From Capitulum mitella (Eukaryota > Arthropoda > Thecostraca > Pollicipedomorpha > Pollicipedidae), in the NCBI GenBank assembly GCA_030062745.1, contig CP099840.1, positions 8,054,432 through 8,118,431 of the forward strand: DNA of 64,000 bases. Direction: 5' to 3'. Under the pieces are notes generated by a model, which searched no databases, was not told the origin of the DNA, and saw only the letters and a list, made by a program, of their open reading frames with translations. Positions 1 to 13,700 of the stretch are shown here, one piece after another. Numbering within the stretch: position 1 is the first letter of the stretch; each line of letters starts with the position of its first letter. The position numbers and the translations under genes are program-made.

Positions 1-1390
1 AGTTGCAACTACAAGCAACATTGTCCACACATACTTGTGCCTCCTATTTATGGTTAAAACTGTTGTTCGATTTTCTATGAATGCCGATTCCACATTATTT
101 CTCATGTCGGTGTTATTTAGTGACACCAGCGCCACGGCAAAACGACCGCCTCCAACGGTTTTCCGGGAACCATCGTAGGCAGTGTTTAAAATTAGCAGAA
201 CTGTGTCGCAGGCACTATGCTATGACAGTGACTATGCAGACTGTGACGCCATGACACTCAGAGACTATTCATGCTGCAGACGTACTTCATATTCATCAAT
301 ATCAACGCAACGGCGCGAGACATGATGAACTAGGGAAAGATTCTGTGGAGGATGGACGTAAACTGGAGAATTGCAAAGTAAAAAAGGCCAATGACATTTT
401 GTGATATAATGAAATCATTTTGATCTGGGATGAGGTCTGGGGTGAGCCACCCTCTGGGTTCAAAAAATACACACGCACTGGATGAGTGTGCACGCAAGCG
501 TACCCGTACGGTTGTCTCGGATATGATGATTTTCCATAAGAAGAAATCGCATAAAATTACGTTCTGCTTTTGCACGAATCCACGTCGCCTAGCTATGCGC
601 AAGCGTGTTGTACATCAGCGTGCATAAGCACGCTGATAGTATGAAACCAAGGGAAACAGCGAATGGTGAGGTACCTCAACTACCGCTCCTAATATCGCCC
701 AACCCACCCAGCAAACTGAACTAGTGGAGAACGGTAGTCTGCTTGCAGAATGAGCACGGGACCCAAAACCATTGGCGGACAATGGGTACGAAGTAGTGCG
801 ACAGCTGTCTGGGATTGTAAGCCACACGACAGCTGGCAAGCGGCCACATCGGCCTCCCCTTGACTGTGTCTGTCCCTTGACAAAGTCACCCTTCAGCCGA
901 ACCCACTCGACCTGACCGCGCCGTCAGTTTTGTGGTGCGTGACGTCACGGGCTGTCGGCACCATCATCTGCCTGATATTTCGCGGGAAACGGGAGCGTCC
1001 GTCCACCGGCTCTGAGGCCTAAACTCGGCCGTGACAGCCCGCTGTAACAGAATGTGGGGTGTGAAGCGAACGAAGCAGACCTAGAGAGGCCGCTGCGTCA
1101 CGCTGTCTCAGTCTCAAGTTCACGTCACGCTCCGTCTGTTTCAAGTTCAGCCAGGCGATTGTCGGGCCGATTGTCGCGTCGGCGCAGAGCCACACGATTT
1201 GTAGAACTTAAAAAGCACTGCGCATAGTATGCAGTGAATATGTAGTAGTATGGTGCTAGTGCCACTGCGAACTGGCACTACTGAACAAAACTAACAGAAC
1301 ACACACACAAGGTAATGAGGGTGTTTCGATATTCGTCGCACGTCATCTCCGCCACCCGGAGGTGCGGGGACCCCCCACCTGTGGCCGTCG
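1..1390. other. non-coding stretch, no gene seen
   Basis: Mixed-composition DNA with only short spurious reading frames. A TGACGTCA palindrome (CRE type) sits near 940. I see no exon, RNA gene or transposon end here. The missing 5' exon of the downstream retained gene could lie here or outside the window; nothing in this stretch identifies it. Confidence 0.5.
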
Positions 1391-1582
1391 GCCGACGCAT
1401 GTCTGCGGGCCTGTGCGGCTGGCCTGACCGCCAACCTATAGCTGACGCGTGTCTGCGGGCCTGTGTGGCTGGTCTGACCGCCAACCTATAGCTGACGCGT
1501 GTCTGCGGGCCTGTGCGGCTGGCCTGACCGCCAACCTATAGCTGACGCGTGTCTGCGGGCCTGTGCGGCTGGCCCGACGGCC
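1391..1582. repeat. 50-bp tandem repeat, about 3.8 copies
   Basis: The block GTCTGCGGGC recurs at 1401, 1451, 1501 and 1551, an exact 50-bp period. Units differ by only a few substitutions (GACGCATG versus GACGCGTG, and CTGGCC versus CTGGTC). Because 50 is not a multiple of 3 the reading frame rotates between units, so the open frames across it are by-products of composition and not genes. Confidence 0.9.
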
Positions 1583-4141
1583 ACTGGCCCGGGCAGCGTT
1601 ACGCCCTCTCCCAGACGGCCGGGCCCGGCCCAAAATAGCCGCGGAGGTCAGGGCTCCGCCCGTCAACAACGCACGGCGACCAGTCCAGGCGAAGAGCGGC
1701 CGGAATAAACACCGATCGAGCCCGGCCCGGATCCGGGGACGGGTTCCTGCAAATGGAGTAGCAGACGTAGATATGTAGTAAATTTGACCACTGATAAGTT
1801 TTTTTTTTCTTGAAAAGGCATTGCCACGGTCTCCGATCGAGCCCTATGTATGCCGGCAGTTGGCACATTGCAGCACTAAATAATGTGCCTCTTGTATCGC
1901 GTGGGCCGTAGATCTAATACAAAATTTTCGCAGATTCTCTGCGGGTGCCATTTGGAGGTTTCCGGCCCGGAAAAAATTAAAAGTCCCATAAGGAAATAAA
2001 ATGAAACTGCCGTCTGCAAGCACTCATCTCAACTCAGACGCATGGCAAAAATCGTTCTTGCTGTAGGTAGTGTGACTTTTACAGAGTAGTAATCTTGATT
2101 TTGACCGCAATACCAATACAGAATGGACTAAAGGTGGAGGCGAAGCACACCACTGATATTCCAGGGGTTTGGCTATTACCTCCTTCCATGGACAGCTATG
2201 TTAAGAGCAGAGTTGTCATAACTCGGTTATGTTGCGTTCAGGACGCAATAGATTGAACTGCGACGTTCAGCTGCACACCTATTTTGCTGTTTAACTGAAA
2301 ATCGACAAGGTACAGCTTGTTAGGCTTGTTTAGCTACAAACGCTGTCTGGCGTCCGCTGGCGGTGTAAACATTTGAGCCGGTTTTTGTCACGGTGCTGAG
2401 CGGCGGGCGCCGTGTAGACCGCTGCCGCCGGGCCGGTGTCCCCCGCTGGCCGGGCCGGCGGGGGGCAGCGGATCCCGCTGGTCCGGCCGGCCGCCACCGG
2501 CCACGGCCGCCGCATATTTCACACATCGCCTGCATAGCGCGGCTACAAATTGCGCCCGAGACGCGCCGGGAATGTAATCGGAATGTGCGACGTCTCCGGC
2601 GGAGCTGATGAGGCGTGAAGTATGGGTCAAGCAGCGTGCACTGCGTGAGTGCACTGTGAGCGGTGCACCGGCGACTGACGAGGTGATGCCACCCTCGTGG
2701 CAGTCGGAGAGCCCCGAAATTTGCATAGCTATTTAACTTTCGCCGCCAAATGACGTGGCATAAATCAGTTAGGCACGGTCCTCGGAGACTTGGAATTTGA
2801 ACGATAAGCCATCCCGCCGGGCCTGCCCTATCCCCAGATCTCGCGGTTCACAGTCATCACGGTCCCTGTCCCGAGCACCGCGTTCTGGTCGTTTGCATGC
2901 TGCCAGCCCGGACGGCGCTCACAACAACGCACCCAGCCAGATTCCCTGGACCGTTTGGCATGGGACGGTCGTTTGATTTCTAGTTTTCCCATCGTCAGCA
3001 GTCGGGGGCGAATATTTCCCAAAGATTTCGCGTCTCGGCAGGGAGCTCGCGACGCGACAAAGATCAACAACAACGACAAACGTGCGCGTTTTCAACGACG
3101 ACGCGTCAACAGCCGGCGGCGCATCCGACCGCTGAGCCGCACCCCCGTCGCTGAAGACCTCTGAGAGGCACCCCCGGCTGACGACCTCTGAGCCGCAGCC
3201 CCGGCTGAGATGTTTTGCCGCGGTTGACCGCGTCCCCGGGAGCGCCTCCACCCTGTCCAGTCTCCGGCGGCGACCGGTGCCGCCGCTCCGAGGGCATTCA
3301 CAGAGGCCAGATGTGCGGCGATGGTATGCCGGCTACACGGCTGGACAATGGCCGCTCCCGCAGGACAGATTTGGAGATGGGCCTCGGACGTGCGGCCCTC
3401 CGTGATCGGCGTCTGAAGCCGATCAGAGGCGAGACATGGAGGTTGCTGCAGTCGCAGAACGTGCGTGTTTCTTCGCATTGCCTTACAATGCGGAGAATGA
3501 AAAACGCACTGAACAAACACTTTCAGCGCTTGCATTGTCAGAAGGTGCTGCTCCACCGCCACTCGCACTTTAGAGTTCCAAGATATCTAGAGCCGCTTGC
3601 TGTCATTCTTCGCCTGTTGATGTTCATGCATAAGGCACCAGTATCTTACCTAGCACAAGGCTGATCAGGAATACTTCGCTCTTGATCATGACTTCATCCA
3701 AAGATCTTCAGCAGGCCCATTTTGTTTTGTTATCGGCAAGTGGATAATCGTGCTTTCTTGATGCCCTTGCCCACGTGCATTTCAGATGGCATCCATACTG
3801 ACTGTGTCTGTGAACTCTGTTTTGGTACCTTTTTCCAGAGCAGACATTTAGATAAGCTTGGACTGAGAAGCTCCGCAAACTCGAACCATGTCTTGCCCGG
3901 ACGGGGTCGTCGATAATTCAGCGTGACTCAGCACCGATCAGATAGGAGGCTCAGTCCCGCCCAGCGCCTCTCCCGCAGCCGAATGATAAACTGCCGTGCG
4001 TCAGAAACAAACAGCGGGCGCCCTAAATTAATTAGATTCGACGGTGCCCAGCGTGTGCCGTCGCCCGCGCGGCCGGCCCTGTTGTACTGAATCAGGCGGC
4101 CGACCGAGCGGTGGCCCGGCCCGGCCCGCCTCCTGCAGACG
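1583..4141. other. non-coding, CpG-rich patches
   Basis: No gene recognised. CpG-rich DNA occupies about 2390-2600 and 2900-3330. A short imperfect 27-bp repeat lies at about 3131-3210, where GACCTCTGAG recurs at 3156 and 3183. These CpG-rich stretches could belong to a promoter region of the retained gene just downstream, but no TATA box, initiator or 5' exon could be assigned. The open frames at 3092-3664 on both strands are composition-driven and match nothing I know. Confidence 0.4.
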
Positions 4142-4149
4142 CCCCTGCG

Positions 4150-4419
4150 CAGGGGCGTAGCCAGGGGAGGGGGGCATGGGGGTCATGGCCCCCCTGAGCC
4201 AAGCGGTCTACACTAGATATAGAACGATTTCGCACGAATGCGGAATAGTGATCATGTATATGTTGCAAAGACAAACTTTATATGTATTCCTGTGGGTTAA
4301 CATGAGGTTAATTACGTAAAATTGCAGTTTTTCCTATAAACTTTGTCATATGGCAGCGGTATGTGACAGAATTTGACATTTGCCCCCCTCCCTTGAGGGA
4401 AATCCTGGTTACGTGCCCG
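4150..4419 (+). mobile_element. hAT-type MITE, copy 1
   Basis: A 270-bp non-autonomous element with no coding capacity. It begins CAGGGGCGTAGCC and ends GGTTACGTGCCCG, which are imperfect inverted termini. It is flanked on both sides by the 8-bp direct repeat CCCCTGCG (4142-4149 and 4420-4427), as expected of a hAT insertion. The interior matches copies 2-4, including GAGCCAAGCGGTCTACACTAGATA-like and TTTGACATTTGCCCCCC-like blocks. It ends 165 bp upstream of the first recognised retained exon. Confidence 0.88.
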
Positions 4420-4583
4420 CCCCTGCGACAGCGGGACAGAGCACCAGCAAATCTGAGCCCTCTGTCCGTCATTGCCGTGGCCACGCGTGCCATTGCACTT
4501 CAGCGTAGTGGCGTGGCGTGGCGTGGTTGTGACCAGACCAGACAACGACTGGACGCTGGACGGTGTTTTTGGTGGGCCGGCAG

Positions 4584-4742
4584 GGGACGTCGTCTGAGCC
4601 CGGGTCTGCCGGCTCGCGCGGCCCGTCTCCGCACGTGAGGGCCGACACCGAGGCGATCGAGGCCCGCGACGACTCATCCGACCAGGACGTGCTGGAGAAA
4701 CTCAAACAGCAGGTGGCCAACGTGGCACAGGACCATGCAAAG
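4584..4742 (+). CDS. retn: retn exon 1 as recognised (53 codons, N-terminal region)
   Basis: The exon follows an acceptor ending GGCCGGCAG and ends in AAAG before GTACAC, phase 0 on both sides. It encodes a Ser/Gly/Pro-rich start (residues 1-20) and then an acidic segment with EARDDSSDQDVLEKLKQQVA, a short predicted helix. Such an acidic N-terminal part is usual upstream of the ARID in this family. The same frame is closed by a TGA at 4530 and there is no ATG in frame, so translation must begin in an exon further upstream. The upstream border is the least certain splice site in the model, because its polypyrimidine tract is poor. Confidence 0.75.
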
Positions 4743-7700
4743 GTACACCGTGTCTTGGTGTTTCTAGGGATATGGAGGACAAAAGAATATCGGTAATTTG
4801 GTCTCTTATTTACAGAAAAGGGATTGATTGACTTCATGCGCAGTAGCCTTATTGGACTGTCAGTCACAGCTGTCATCATTGGCCTGAAACTGGCTGACTG
4901 AATCGCTTTTGCGTCGCTGATGGATGCCTGTTTCAGTGGTTCGGCAGGTTTGAATTCCAGTAAGCCATGTAATGCGTTGTCGGACTTCGCAGGACACCAA
5001 TGATAACGAGGCGGGCGACTTCCGTGGGACTGAGAGCCTGCACAGCCGGGATAGGGCGGCCGAGGCGTTCCACCGGCACCCGCTGTCGCCGCAGTCGCTG
5101 CTGGCCGCCTCCATGGCCAACAACCCGCCGTCGCTGGTGCCGCTGCCCGGTCTGGGCCTGGCCGGGTACGGTGCCGCCGGCGGCCGAGCCAGCGCCTCCC
5201 CGCCGGCCCGTGAAAACGCCAGTCCACCGGTCAGCTCGGCCGGACACTCGCCCCGCCAGGCCGGCGCCGGCCAGGCGCCATGGAACTACGAGGAACAGTT
5301 CAAGCAGGTGAGCTGGAGTTTCCACCTGGCCTCGCGTAACGACGGCGGCAGAGTCGGCCGCCGGCCGGCACCGCCCGCCCGTTCTGCGCGCAGTTCGGGC
5401 GGGCTCATTGCGCCACTTTTGAGTAAACGGAAATTAATCAATGACGGTGAAAGCTGAAACGGCCTGCGGTTAGCGGCGTGGTGCAGGCTGCACCGCATCG
5501 TGCCGTAAACCGGCGCCCGTGAGGATTTATTCCGGGAACGCTATCCGGGCCGACCTGGATGCTCGAGTGCGTGACGGGCGGAGGCATCGCCGGATAAAGC
5601 CAGGGCCCGAGATCGCCTCGCGCCCCGGACGGCCGCGTTAGCTCCGACTCACGACCGAAGACGTCCGGAGTTCGGAGGCTGCGTATAACTCGCAACGATA
5701 CAAACAAGACTCTCCGGGCGGAGGAGAACCACCAATGGATCATTCGCATGGTCAGCCTCGCGTGGAATATGACAGTTGTTTTAAATTACGAACGAGTTTT
5801 GCAACTACAAAGCCGTCGCACATAAACACGAGGTGCAACATATCACAGTGACATGAGCGACACAGCTAATACTAGCCGAGTCATTCATTTCACCAAAACG
5901 TTTATACGAGCATATCCCGCAAGGTGTCAAATTCATTGTCATACAATGGACTGTAGCGGCCAATAAACATGTCCAGTTAAGGCCCACCATGTCGCCTTTG
6001 TTGCACAGGCGCACTAAGTCACGTTGCGGTCCGTAAAGCCGTCGTTTAATAAAAGAGGCCTCGCAGGTTGCGGCGCGACCCGGGCACGGTGCCGGCCTGC
6101 GCGAGCCGGCACTGCCAAATGGCAGCGCGCATAATCTAACTGCCGGCAGTTTACGAGCACTTGAGCGGTGCCGGCCGTGCCCGGCTCGTCATCGCGGCCG
6201 AATTTATCAGCCGTTAGTGCCGCTCGGCGGCGGCCGCCACTCCCCGGCCGCAGAGTTACGGCGCACCGGCGGCCGCCCGTACTTTTCTGTGACAAAGGCC
6301 CGCCGACCCGGCCACAATGCAGGGCGTCGCGTAGCCCGCTGCCGGCGCGCGCGGGCTGTCGGCGGGTCGCGGTGACCGTAGTGCGGCTGTGACGGGGGCC
6401 GTAGTTCGGCTGTGACAGGGGCCGTGGCCCGGCTGTGACAGGGGCTGTAGTCCGGCTATGATAGGGGTCGTAGTCCCGCTGGAGAAAGGCCCACAGTCCG
6501 GCTATGGTTGCTGCAGTAGTCAGGCTATTTGGGGTGCCGTGGTTCGGCGGTACCTGTCGTACCTGGCATGACAGGGGCCACGGTCCAGTTCGGCGCAGAC
6601 CCAGTGCTGCCGGGGCTCCCGACTGGCGGCAGCGGCAGTGGTGCCGGGCGCGCTGGCAATCATGGGAGATTGTGTCGTCACATCACAATTAAGCCCGGGT
6701 AATTTCACGGCGGGACTCGCCATTTAGTCCGCGAATGTGCCAACGGCGGTGCAATCGAGCCGCTTTTCATTGCGTGACGCCGGGGATCTGCGGCTGGACA
6801 ATGGAGTCAAACCTGTGAATCCGACCGGACCCACCGCTCTGTGCAACGGCGTACAAAAACGCAAAACTGATTGCTTTAGCCGGCTTCCGTGGACGGAAAA
6901 GGGAAAATGCAGTTGTCTCAACCGCGTGCTGTCCAGAAAACCGGGGTGAAAAAATGGCCAAATCCCACCCGAGATCCATTTCCCCTCATCATTATAACTT
7001 CTTTGTCGAGTATTTCAGTGTTCAATCTTCTTGAAACAATGATAACTGTTCCAGTCCTTCCCAGAAACATCATATTTAATGGCCGTGAGGTTCCATTCTG
7101 AAACTGGTAACCCTTCTAACTCGGAGTTCGTAGGGCCGCTACTTACGCTACCGTGCATTTGCAAGCCGTCACGCACTAGCTCATGTTTGTCGTCGAAGAC
7201 TAAAACAGGAATCTGGCCATGGCATGCGGTCCTGGAAGGTGATCAGTGGGCGATTATCGGCAGTAGGAGGATCAGGAGCTGATCCTCGATTCTGGAACCC
7301 TCACGCTGTGTTTATGAGTCCATGGGAAAACGCATCCTATGACGAGACGATCCAGAGGTGGAGGGTGCCGCCTGCCGTTACCTAGTTTCTTTGTCCTTGC
7401 GTGCGTCTCAAACTGAGACGGTGCCATGCTGAATTCACTTCTCCTGAACAGCGAGCTCACTTCAGTGAACTGTTTCGGCAATGAGGCGCACTCTCTGACT
7501 TTTTGGCGTCTCTGGAGGCTGATTTGACCGTATAATTCACAAGCTGGCAGCATTTCAAGGCCGGCTTCATGGTGCAACAGCTGCCAACGGGATAGACATG
7601 TGTTATTACACAAACTGCAATGACTTGCCACCAGCCGTTGGTATAACCCCTGCTCCATTTCTCACGGAGCGATATAAGGAAGAGCAGGCCATTATCTCAG

Positions 7701-10700
7701 AAAAGAGGCGTTGAGTCGGATTCATAATTGTTACCCGAGTATTTATTTCACTGGTTTTATCTGAGCCGCGGATCCTCGCCCTGTGTGGATCAACTTTCAC
7801 CGGGCGACTCGTTTCTTCATCTCTGCTGAGGCCTATTCGCTGCAAGGCGTTTGCATGCGAAACGAGCGGTGATTGATTACAGATACGTGGACGCCGTCGG
7901 ACCGGTGCCTGATGAGATCGGCCCATCACAGCGCGATAGCCGGATCGTTTCTGGCGGACGGGGTCCGCCGGCGGCAGGTCCGGTCACCAGTTCAGTGTTC
8001 ACGCCTTCTGCTGCGGCGACGCGCGATGCGCCCATACCAAGGCCAGCGCCACCACCGGCCACCGCCTCAGCTCCGTCAGGGAGCCGCCCACGCGCGCCGA
8101 CACTGGCGCACCGGCGACGAGAATGGCGCGGCGGCGCCTTTCACCGGAGACCGTCTGCTATCGACCGGTATTAAACACAGGAAGACATTCATATTTATGG
8201 CGCTTCAGTTGTTAGCTTTATGGCGGCCGCGCTGGAAAAGCGGCGCAAAAACCCGTTGGGAGGCAATTGTGCCGCATTAGTGGCGGAGGGTGCGCGGGGC
8301 GGGGCAGGTGGCCTACATGGAAGTGCGTGCTGTTCACGACTCCGCCACTGGGTACGCTTCAACGGGCCGATGTTTTGATGTGCTTCAAGATGCCGCGCGT
8401 CTTCTAAAACAGCCATACCAATCTCTGTCGCTAACATGACATTACATAACACGCTCTGGCCCACTGCTCGTGGCTGTGCACTGTAACATACATGTACAGC
8501 GCAAGGCCTGTATGTGCGTGTTGACATTTCATCTCGGTTCATACCGTTTCCCGAGTCCTCACATGACCTGCGTCAAACCGAGGCAGGGACGTAGCCGAGG
8601 GGGCCATGGGGCCATGCGCCCCGGAGCCAAGCGGTCTACAATAGATATGTAGCGATTTCGCAGGAATACGTATAAGTGATCATATGTATGTTGCAAAAAT
8701 AAACATTATATGTATTTCTGTGGATTAAAAATGAGGCCAATTACGTAAAATTTCTGCTTTTCCCTATGAGCTTCGCCATATGCCAGTGATATAGGAGAAA
8801 ATTTGACATTTGCCCCCCCCCCCACCGAGGAAAATTCAGGCTACGTGCTTGAACCGAGGTCCCATGGACGACCTCTCACACGATTTTTGATGAAGTTTAA
8901 CGCGCGGCTGTCCGGTTTTACCAGCATAGGTTGCATCTCTTCGAGTGCATTAGTTCTTGTGGACGCAGGCGGACCGTGTCCTGACCAGGAGCGTGGCCAA
9001 GGGCGCCATGCCTGCTCTCGGGGCTGAAAATTCGACGTTTTTCAACGGGCCAAAAAAGGAAATAAACGAAAACTCCGGGGGCTCGAATACAAAATGGCCG
9101 AAATCTCAGACATTTTCAATTTTCAGGGGGTTAGGGTTGCCCTGGCCCCCTCCCTGGAGAAGTGCTGGCTACACCCCTGATCCCGGTTAATGGCCGTGTT
9201 ATCCGCGGTAGTCGGCAGCTCGGCGCCGTCTGATGGCTGCCCGTCCGGCGCGCCCGCTGCCGGAAATCAGGACCGCCTCCGCAGGTGCAGTCTGCCGTCT
9301 GAGCCGAGTAAAGGATGAGGGGTGCTGACCGCGACCGACCCCGGGGGCGGCCGGGGACCACCCAGGTCCCCGGGAAATTAGGACCAACCACGACGACCTT
9401 CGGTGTTCGACTGTGCCTGGTCCTGCAACAGTATGCTGCAGCAGGTCGGCTGCGGCAAGCGCTACGGTTCTCGTCAGAAGAGTAGAATTTGTTGGGAATA
9501 ATTACGCGAAAATTCCATGCGACGAATAACTACATCAAACAATAATGTCCTACTGCAAAGCGTCTTCGACAGTAAACATGCATATGGCTAGTATGCATTT
9601 TACACAGTTAATGTTCTTGTCTTGCCATATCTAAATCACATGCTTTTATTCGCGCCAGGTTTGACGAACAGCAAGCTATTCGTCTGGTCCAGGGCGCACC
9701 GATGGCGTGCCTGGCGGAGCTTAGCACGGTGGCTCGGTTTCTCCACAATTTATGGAGCATTTCTACCGCCATCAATCATAATCAGGGCGGTGGCCACAGG
9801 TAAAATGCGAGCAGCGTCATTTGACTCACTTCGATGTTAAGACGTGTGTATCGATAGTCTGCTGCACCGTACTCCGACCATTCCAAGAGAAACTGACCCA
9901 GCGTCTCTGGAGACGGTATCGCAAAGTGTTGCGGCGATTTAGTACGCCCGCAATAAGCATTTCGTTGATGCAAGTCTACTTTTTGCGATGTGTTACAGCG
10001 TGAACTGAAAAAGCGGGGTTTCGTGTTTCCTTTGTTTGGCCATAAAGCATACAGCAGCCTGGACTGTTATGGCTCTGAGGACGGACGGTGATTCATGAGA
10101 CAGGTTAGCAAAGTGCAACAACGCTCAGTTCACTAAGTGTCCGAGAAATGAGACCCATTACACGATAACTCTCTGCGTTGATAGCTGAGATTATCTCGTT
10201 TATTGAGGCTGCTCTCGGAGAGAAACGCCGGACAGGGAACTCCTGACTAAACTAGAACAACAGATGGTAACTTCTCGGCAAATGTTTTCTCAGTTTGATT
10301 AAGCCGACCTCTTAGTTTTGGGGAAGTGGTCTCATCTTATTTCCCTTTGATCTTATTAGAGCCTTTGCCAGTTCTCCAGGGCCCTTCACAAATCGAGTCA
10401 GGCCGATAGCAGCCAATAAATTAACCGTGAGCAAAAACGACTGCCTGACGACCGCAATAAAGCGTGGTTGTACGGTTCCCCAGATACCAGCTACCAGCAT
10501 CGGCTTGTTTCCCGACGAAAACATTTATCTCTTGCCCCGCCAGCAGCACAAAGTTTATCACGAAGTTGTCCTGGGGCAAAAAACGTCAGTTTACTTGACT
10601 GCAAAGGAATATTCGAAAGCATACCGATGGAAGGTATCTATAGCTGTACGTCCGTAATGAAGTCGGGACAATTGAGACCGGCTCTCGGACAGGATCTGCT

Positions 10701-13700
10701 GCTCCCAAGTCACAGACCGTCTCCACGAACAGTCTTTTTATGCTCCGTTTCAGAGACTCCGTCTCTGTTTTTATGACGTCATCGGGACGCCGCCTGATCG
10801 AAGGAGTATGCCAGCTTCTGTCCGATTTCCACGGATAAGCGAAATCCGCTTCATTGTCCTCTAGAAATAAGCTCGAAGGAGGAAAGCTGTTGAGCTGATG
10901 ATATACCTGTGCATCGATAAATATTATCAACCAAACGAGATAAAACCATCAGTTCTTTCTGGTTATTATCTCCCATCGGATGGGCGTCACTTTGGCTGTC
11001 GTCACTCTTGGTTTAGAGAGAGGTTTGCGCCCACACCGGCTCCCGTAGCGCGTGAACTGGACGTCTGGACCGCTGCCACCCAGAGCGCAACGATCGCGGT
11101 GCCACTGAGCTGCTGCTGATGTCAGTGTCCCGGGTCGTGACGTCACGCTAACTCTCAAGAAGCTCCGCACGAACTGCCGCTCACCGCCGCCGCTGCCGTT
11201 CGCTGTCAATTGAAATTCATGCCGGGAATTGGATAAATTCACGTACGCTTGTTGGACTTCAAATCAATCGACCCATAGGTTACCGGCTATCTCATTAAAT
11301 ACAACGCGGAAGATGGTTCTGAATTTATGAACTGGCGCCCCGTTGTGCTGGGCGCTACAGGGAGCACGGCCGCAGCTCGCAGAGCTGGGCGCGGTCGGCA
11401 CGTGGACTCGGAACTCCCCGCACGAGGACCCTGTACCCCCTGCACACGAGGACTCTGTACCCCCTGCACACGAGAACTCGGGGCTCTCGCCAGCCTCAGT
11501 GGGCACCCGATCGAACTTGTCCTCCTAAGTCCCCGGTGGGTTAGAAATTCAATGTCGGTCGGGAGTTAGCATCGAGTGGATGTGAAAGCTTCACGAACAT
11601 TGTTGTGCGACAGTATGCGTTTGCTCTGTGCCGTAATGTCTACAGACTACTTTCTTATTCAGTTCATGAAGGTTCGCGGCTAAAAATAGGCGTTTTATTT
11701 CCCAGGAAGTGGAAAGAAATCTTACGTGTTTTTTCTTTCCCTTTCCTCCCAAACGTCACGGCATAAAGTCGATCATCTTTGATGGCTTTTGAGATTGTTA
11801 TGGCTCATTAAGGTGTCATGATTTTCTTTCGGGTATGACTACAGTACCGGCAATTAAACATTCATTTGGAACGGTTTGGGGCAATTAGAGACTCAAATAC
11901 AGATTCCTATTTTTGTTAACGACCTCCTTGCGATTCTGCTTCTCATCATAGCTAAAAAGTGTTTCCGATTGGCTCGTTCTTCATGATCAGTCAGTCCCAA
12001 AGTGGCCAAGACGTGGGCTTAAGATATGAATGATATTGCCACGTCGTTAGCCTTGTGAATAGGATTGCAATAAGGATGGTGCCGCTATTTCAATCAACAG
12101 CTTATTGCTGATGCACTTACGTGTACGCGATGTCCCAACGTAACTTCGTAAGCGTCTACACCTGTTCTGACGTGATGTCCCTTGCATGGATGCATATTAA
12201 CGAAGTGGAAGACGTGCTGAAAGGGGGTATCTTTTCATCTTGGCCGTGCCGTTTTCACCATTTTCCTAGAATCGTCTCCGGCGTGCAGGCCATGCTGATC
12301 GAACATGCTTGGCCAGTGCACCGAGCATTGAGCAATATCGATTACGGTACGGCTCGGCTTCGACGGCGGTCCGTAAGTCTAAATGGGCCTTACGGCCGGG
12401 TGCCGGGCTCACACAAATCACGGCCGATCGGTTTCGTATTCAAATAATCAGCCCCGATGACGAGTTCATTACCTAGTTGTCGGTCACCTCAGGGAGTTCC
12501 GAGAGGCAGTGCTGTGGGCGTCATATGACCCTGCCGTTGGCGCGCTCTTAAAACACAAATAACTAATCAACAGAATACGATACCGATATTGGCGGGGTGA
12601 GCCTTACATATTAATGTGTTATTTAAGAACGGTGCGCTATTTGAAAGACCTCGGCATCATTCGCTCTAGCAGTCTAGTAGTAGTCGAGCTAGTAGTCGAA
12701 CAAGTAGCCAAAAAAATGTTGGGAGATACTGATATGTTTTAAAATGACCATTCCTCTGCATTAAATCTGCGGCTTTGAAAACCGGTACAAACCATGTCAC
12801 AGAGGAAAGTGAAAGGTTTCAACTATCGAGTGAACGCTTACATAACGTTTGATTTCCATTGATTTCGTCACTGTATTTTGTTTAAGGCGTTATGTGAATG
12901 CAGAAAAAACGTGGTTCGATATAATAATATCCTTTGTCCTGGAACAAGATGTTTTTAAAGGTTATCCGAATTCACGTTATACGTCTACCATTTATGTTTA
13001 TTTTTCTTTTTGCGTTATGTATGTCCCAATCACGCAGTCTTGTTTAATAATCCTTGAACATGGCAGTCACCGCAGTCATAATGGTTTACTGAGTCCTAAA
13101 AATTTTCGCGCTATTTTCGAAGAATTCCTTAAATCTATGAAATGATATTCCAGCCGTTCAGCATCTATTTCAACTAATCATCAGAACAGCTTTGAAATCA
13201 TACCTTCGGCACGCATGGTTTCCGTGAATGTTCGTAAGGGCCGGTCAGTTTGCAATGCATGATGGCTGAAGGTTATAAAACTGTGTATTTCACATCCAGT
13301 ATACGCCTTAATGCCGTGGTCTGTTTGACGTAATGACACATAATAGGCTCCCATTATTTACGGCTGGGCTCCTGTTATCCGCATGCATTGTACTAGAACG
13401 CATTCCGAAATGCTGGCAGACATCCGCAGTCTGGTGTGAAATGGCTTCGCTGTTTCCACGATATGTTTTGCGTGTCATTATTACGATTCCCTCGCCGGGC
13501 CGGCCTCCGCATCCATCTTCGCCGGGCCTGGGAGGGGGTTATGAGGACCCCCAAGATCTCGAGAACTTTAAGTCTCACATAAAAATAAACAACCCGTTGG
13601 AAAGCCCTGGTTAAAACTAAAGGGAATCCCCAATATTTTCTTCAAGTAAGATCAATATTCAGGTCACCAGAGGTCATCCTTGGCCAAATTACCCTGTTGA

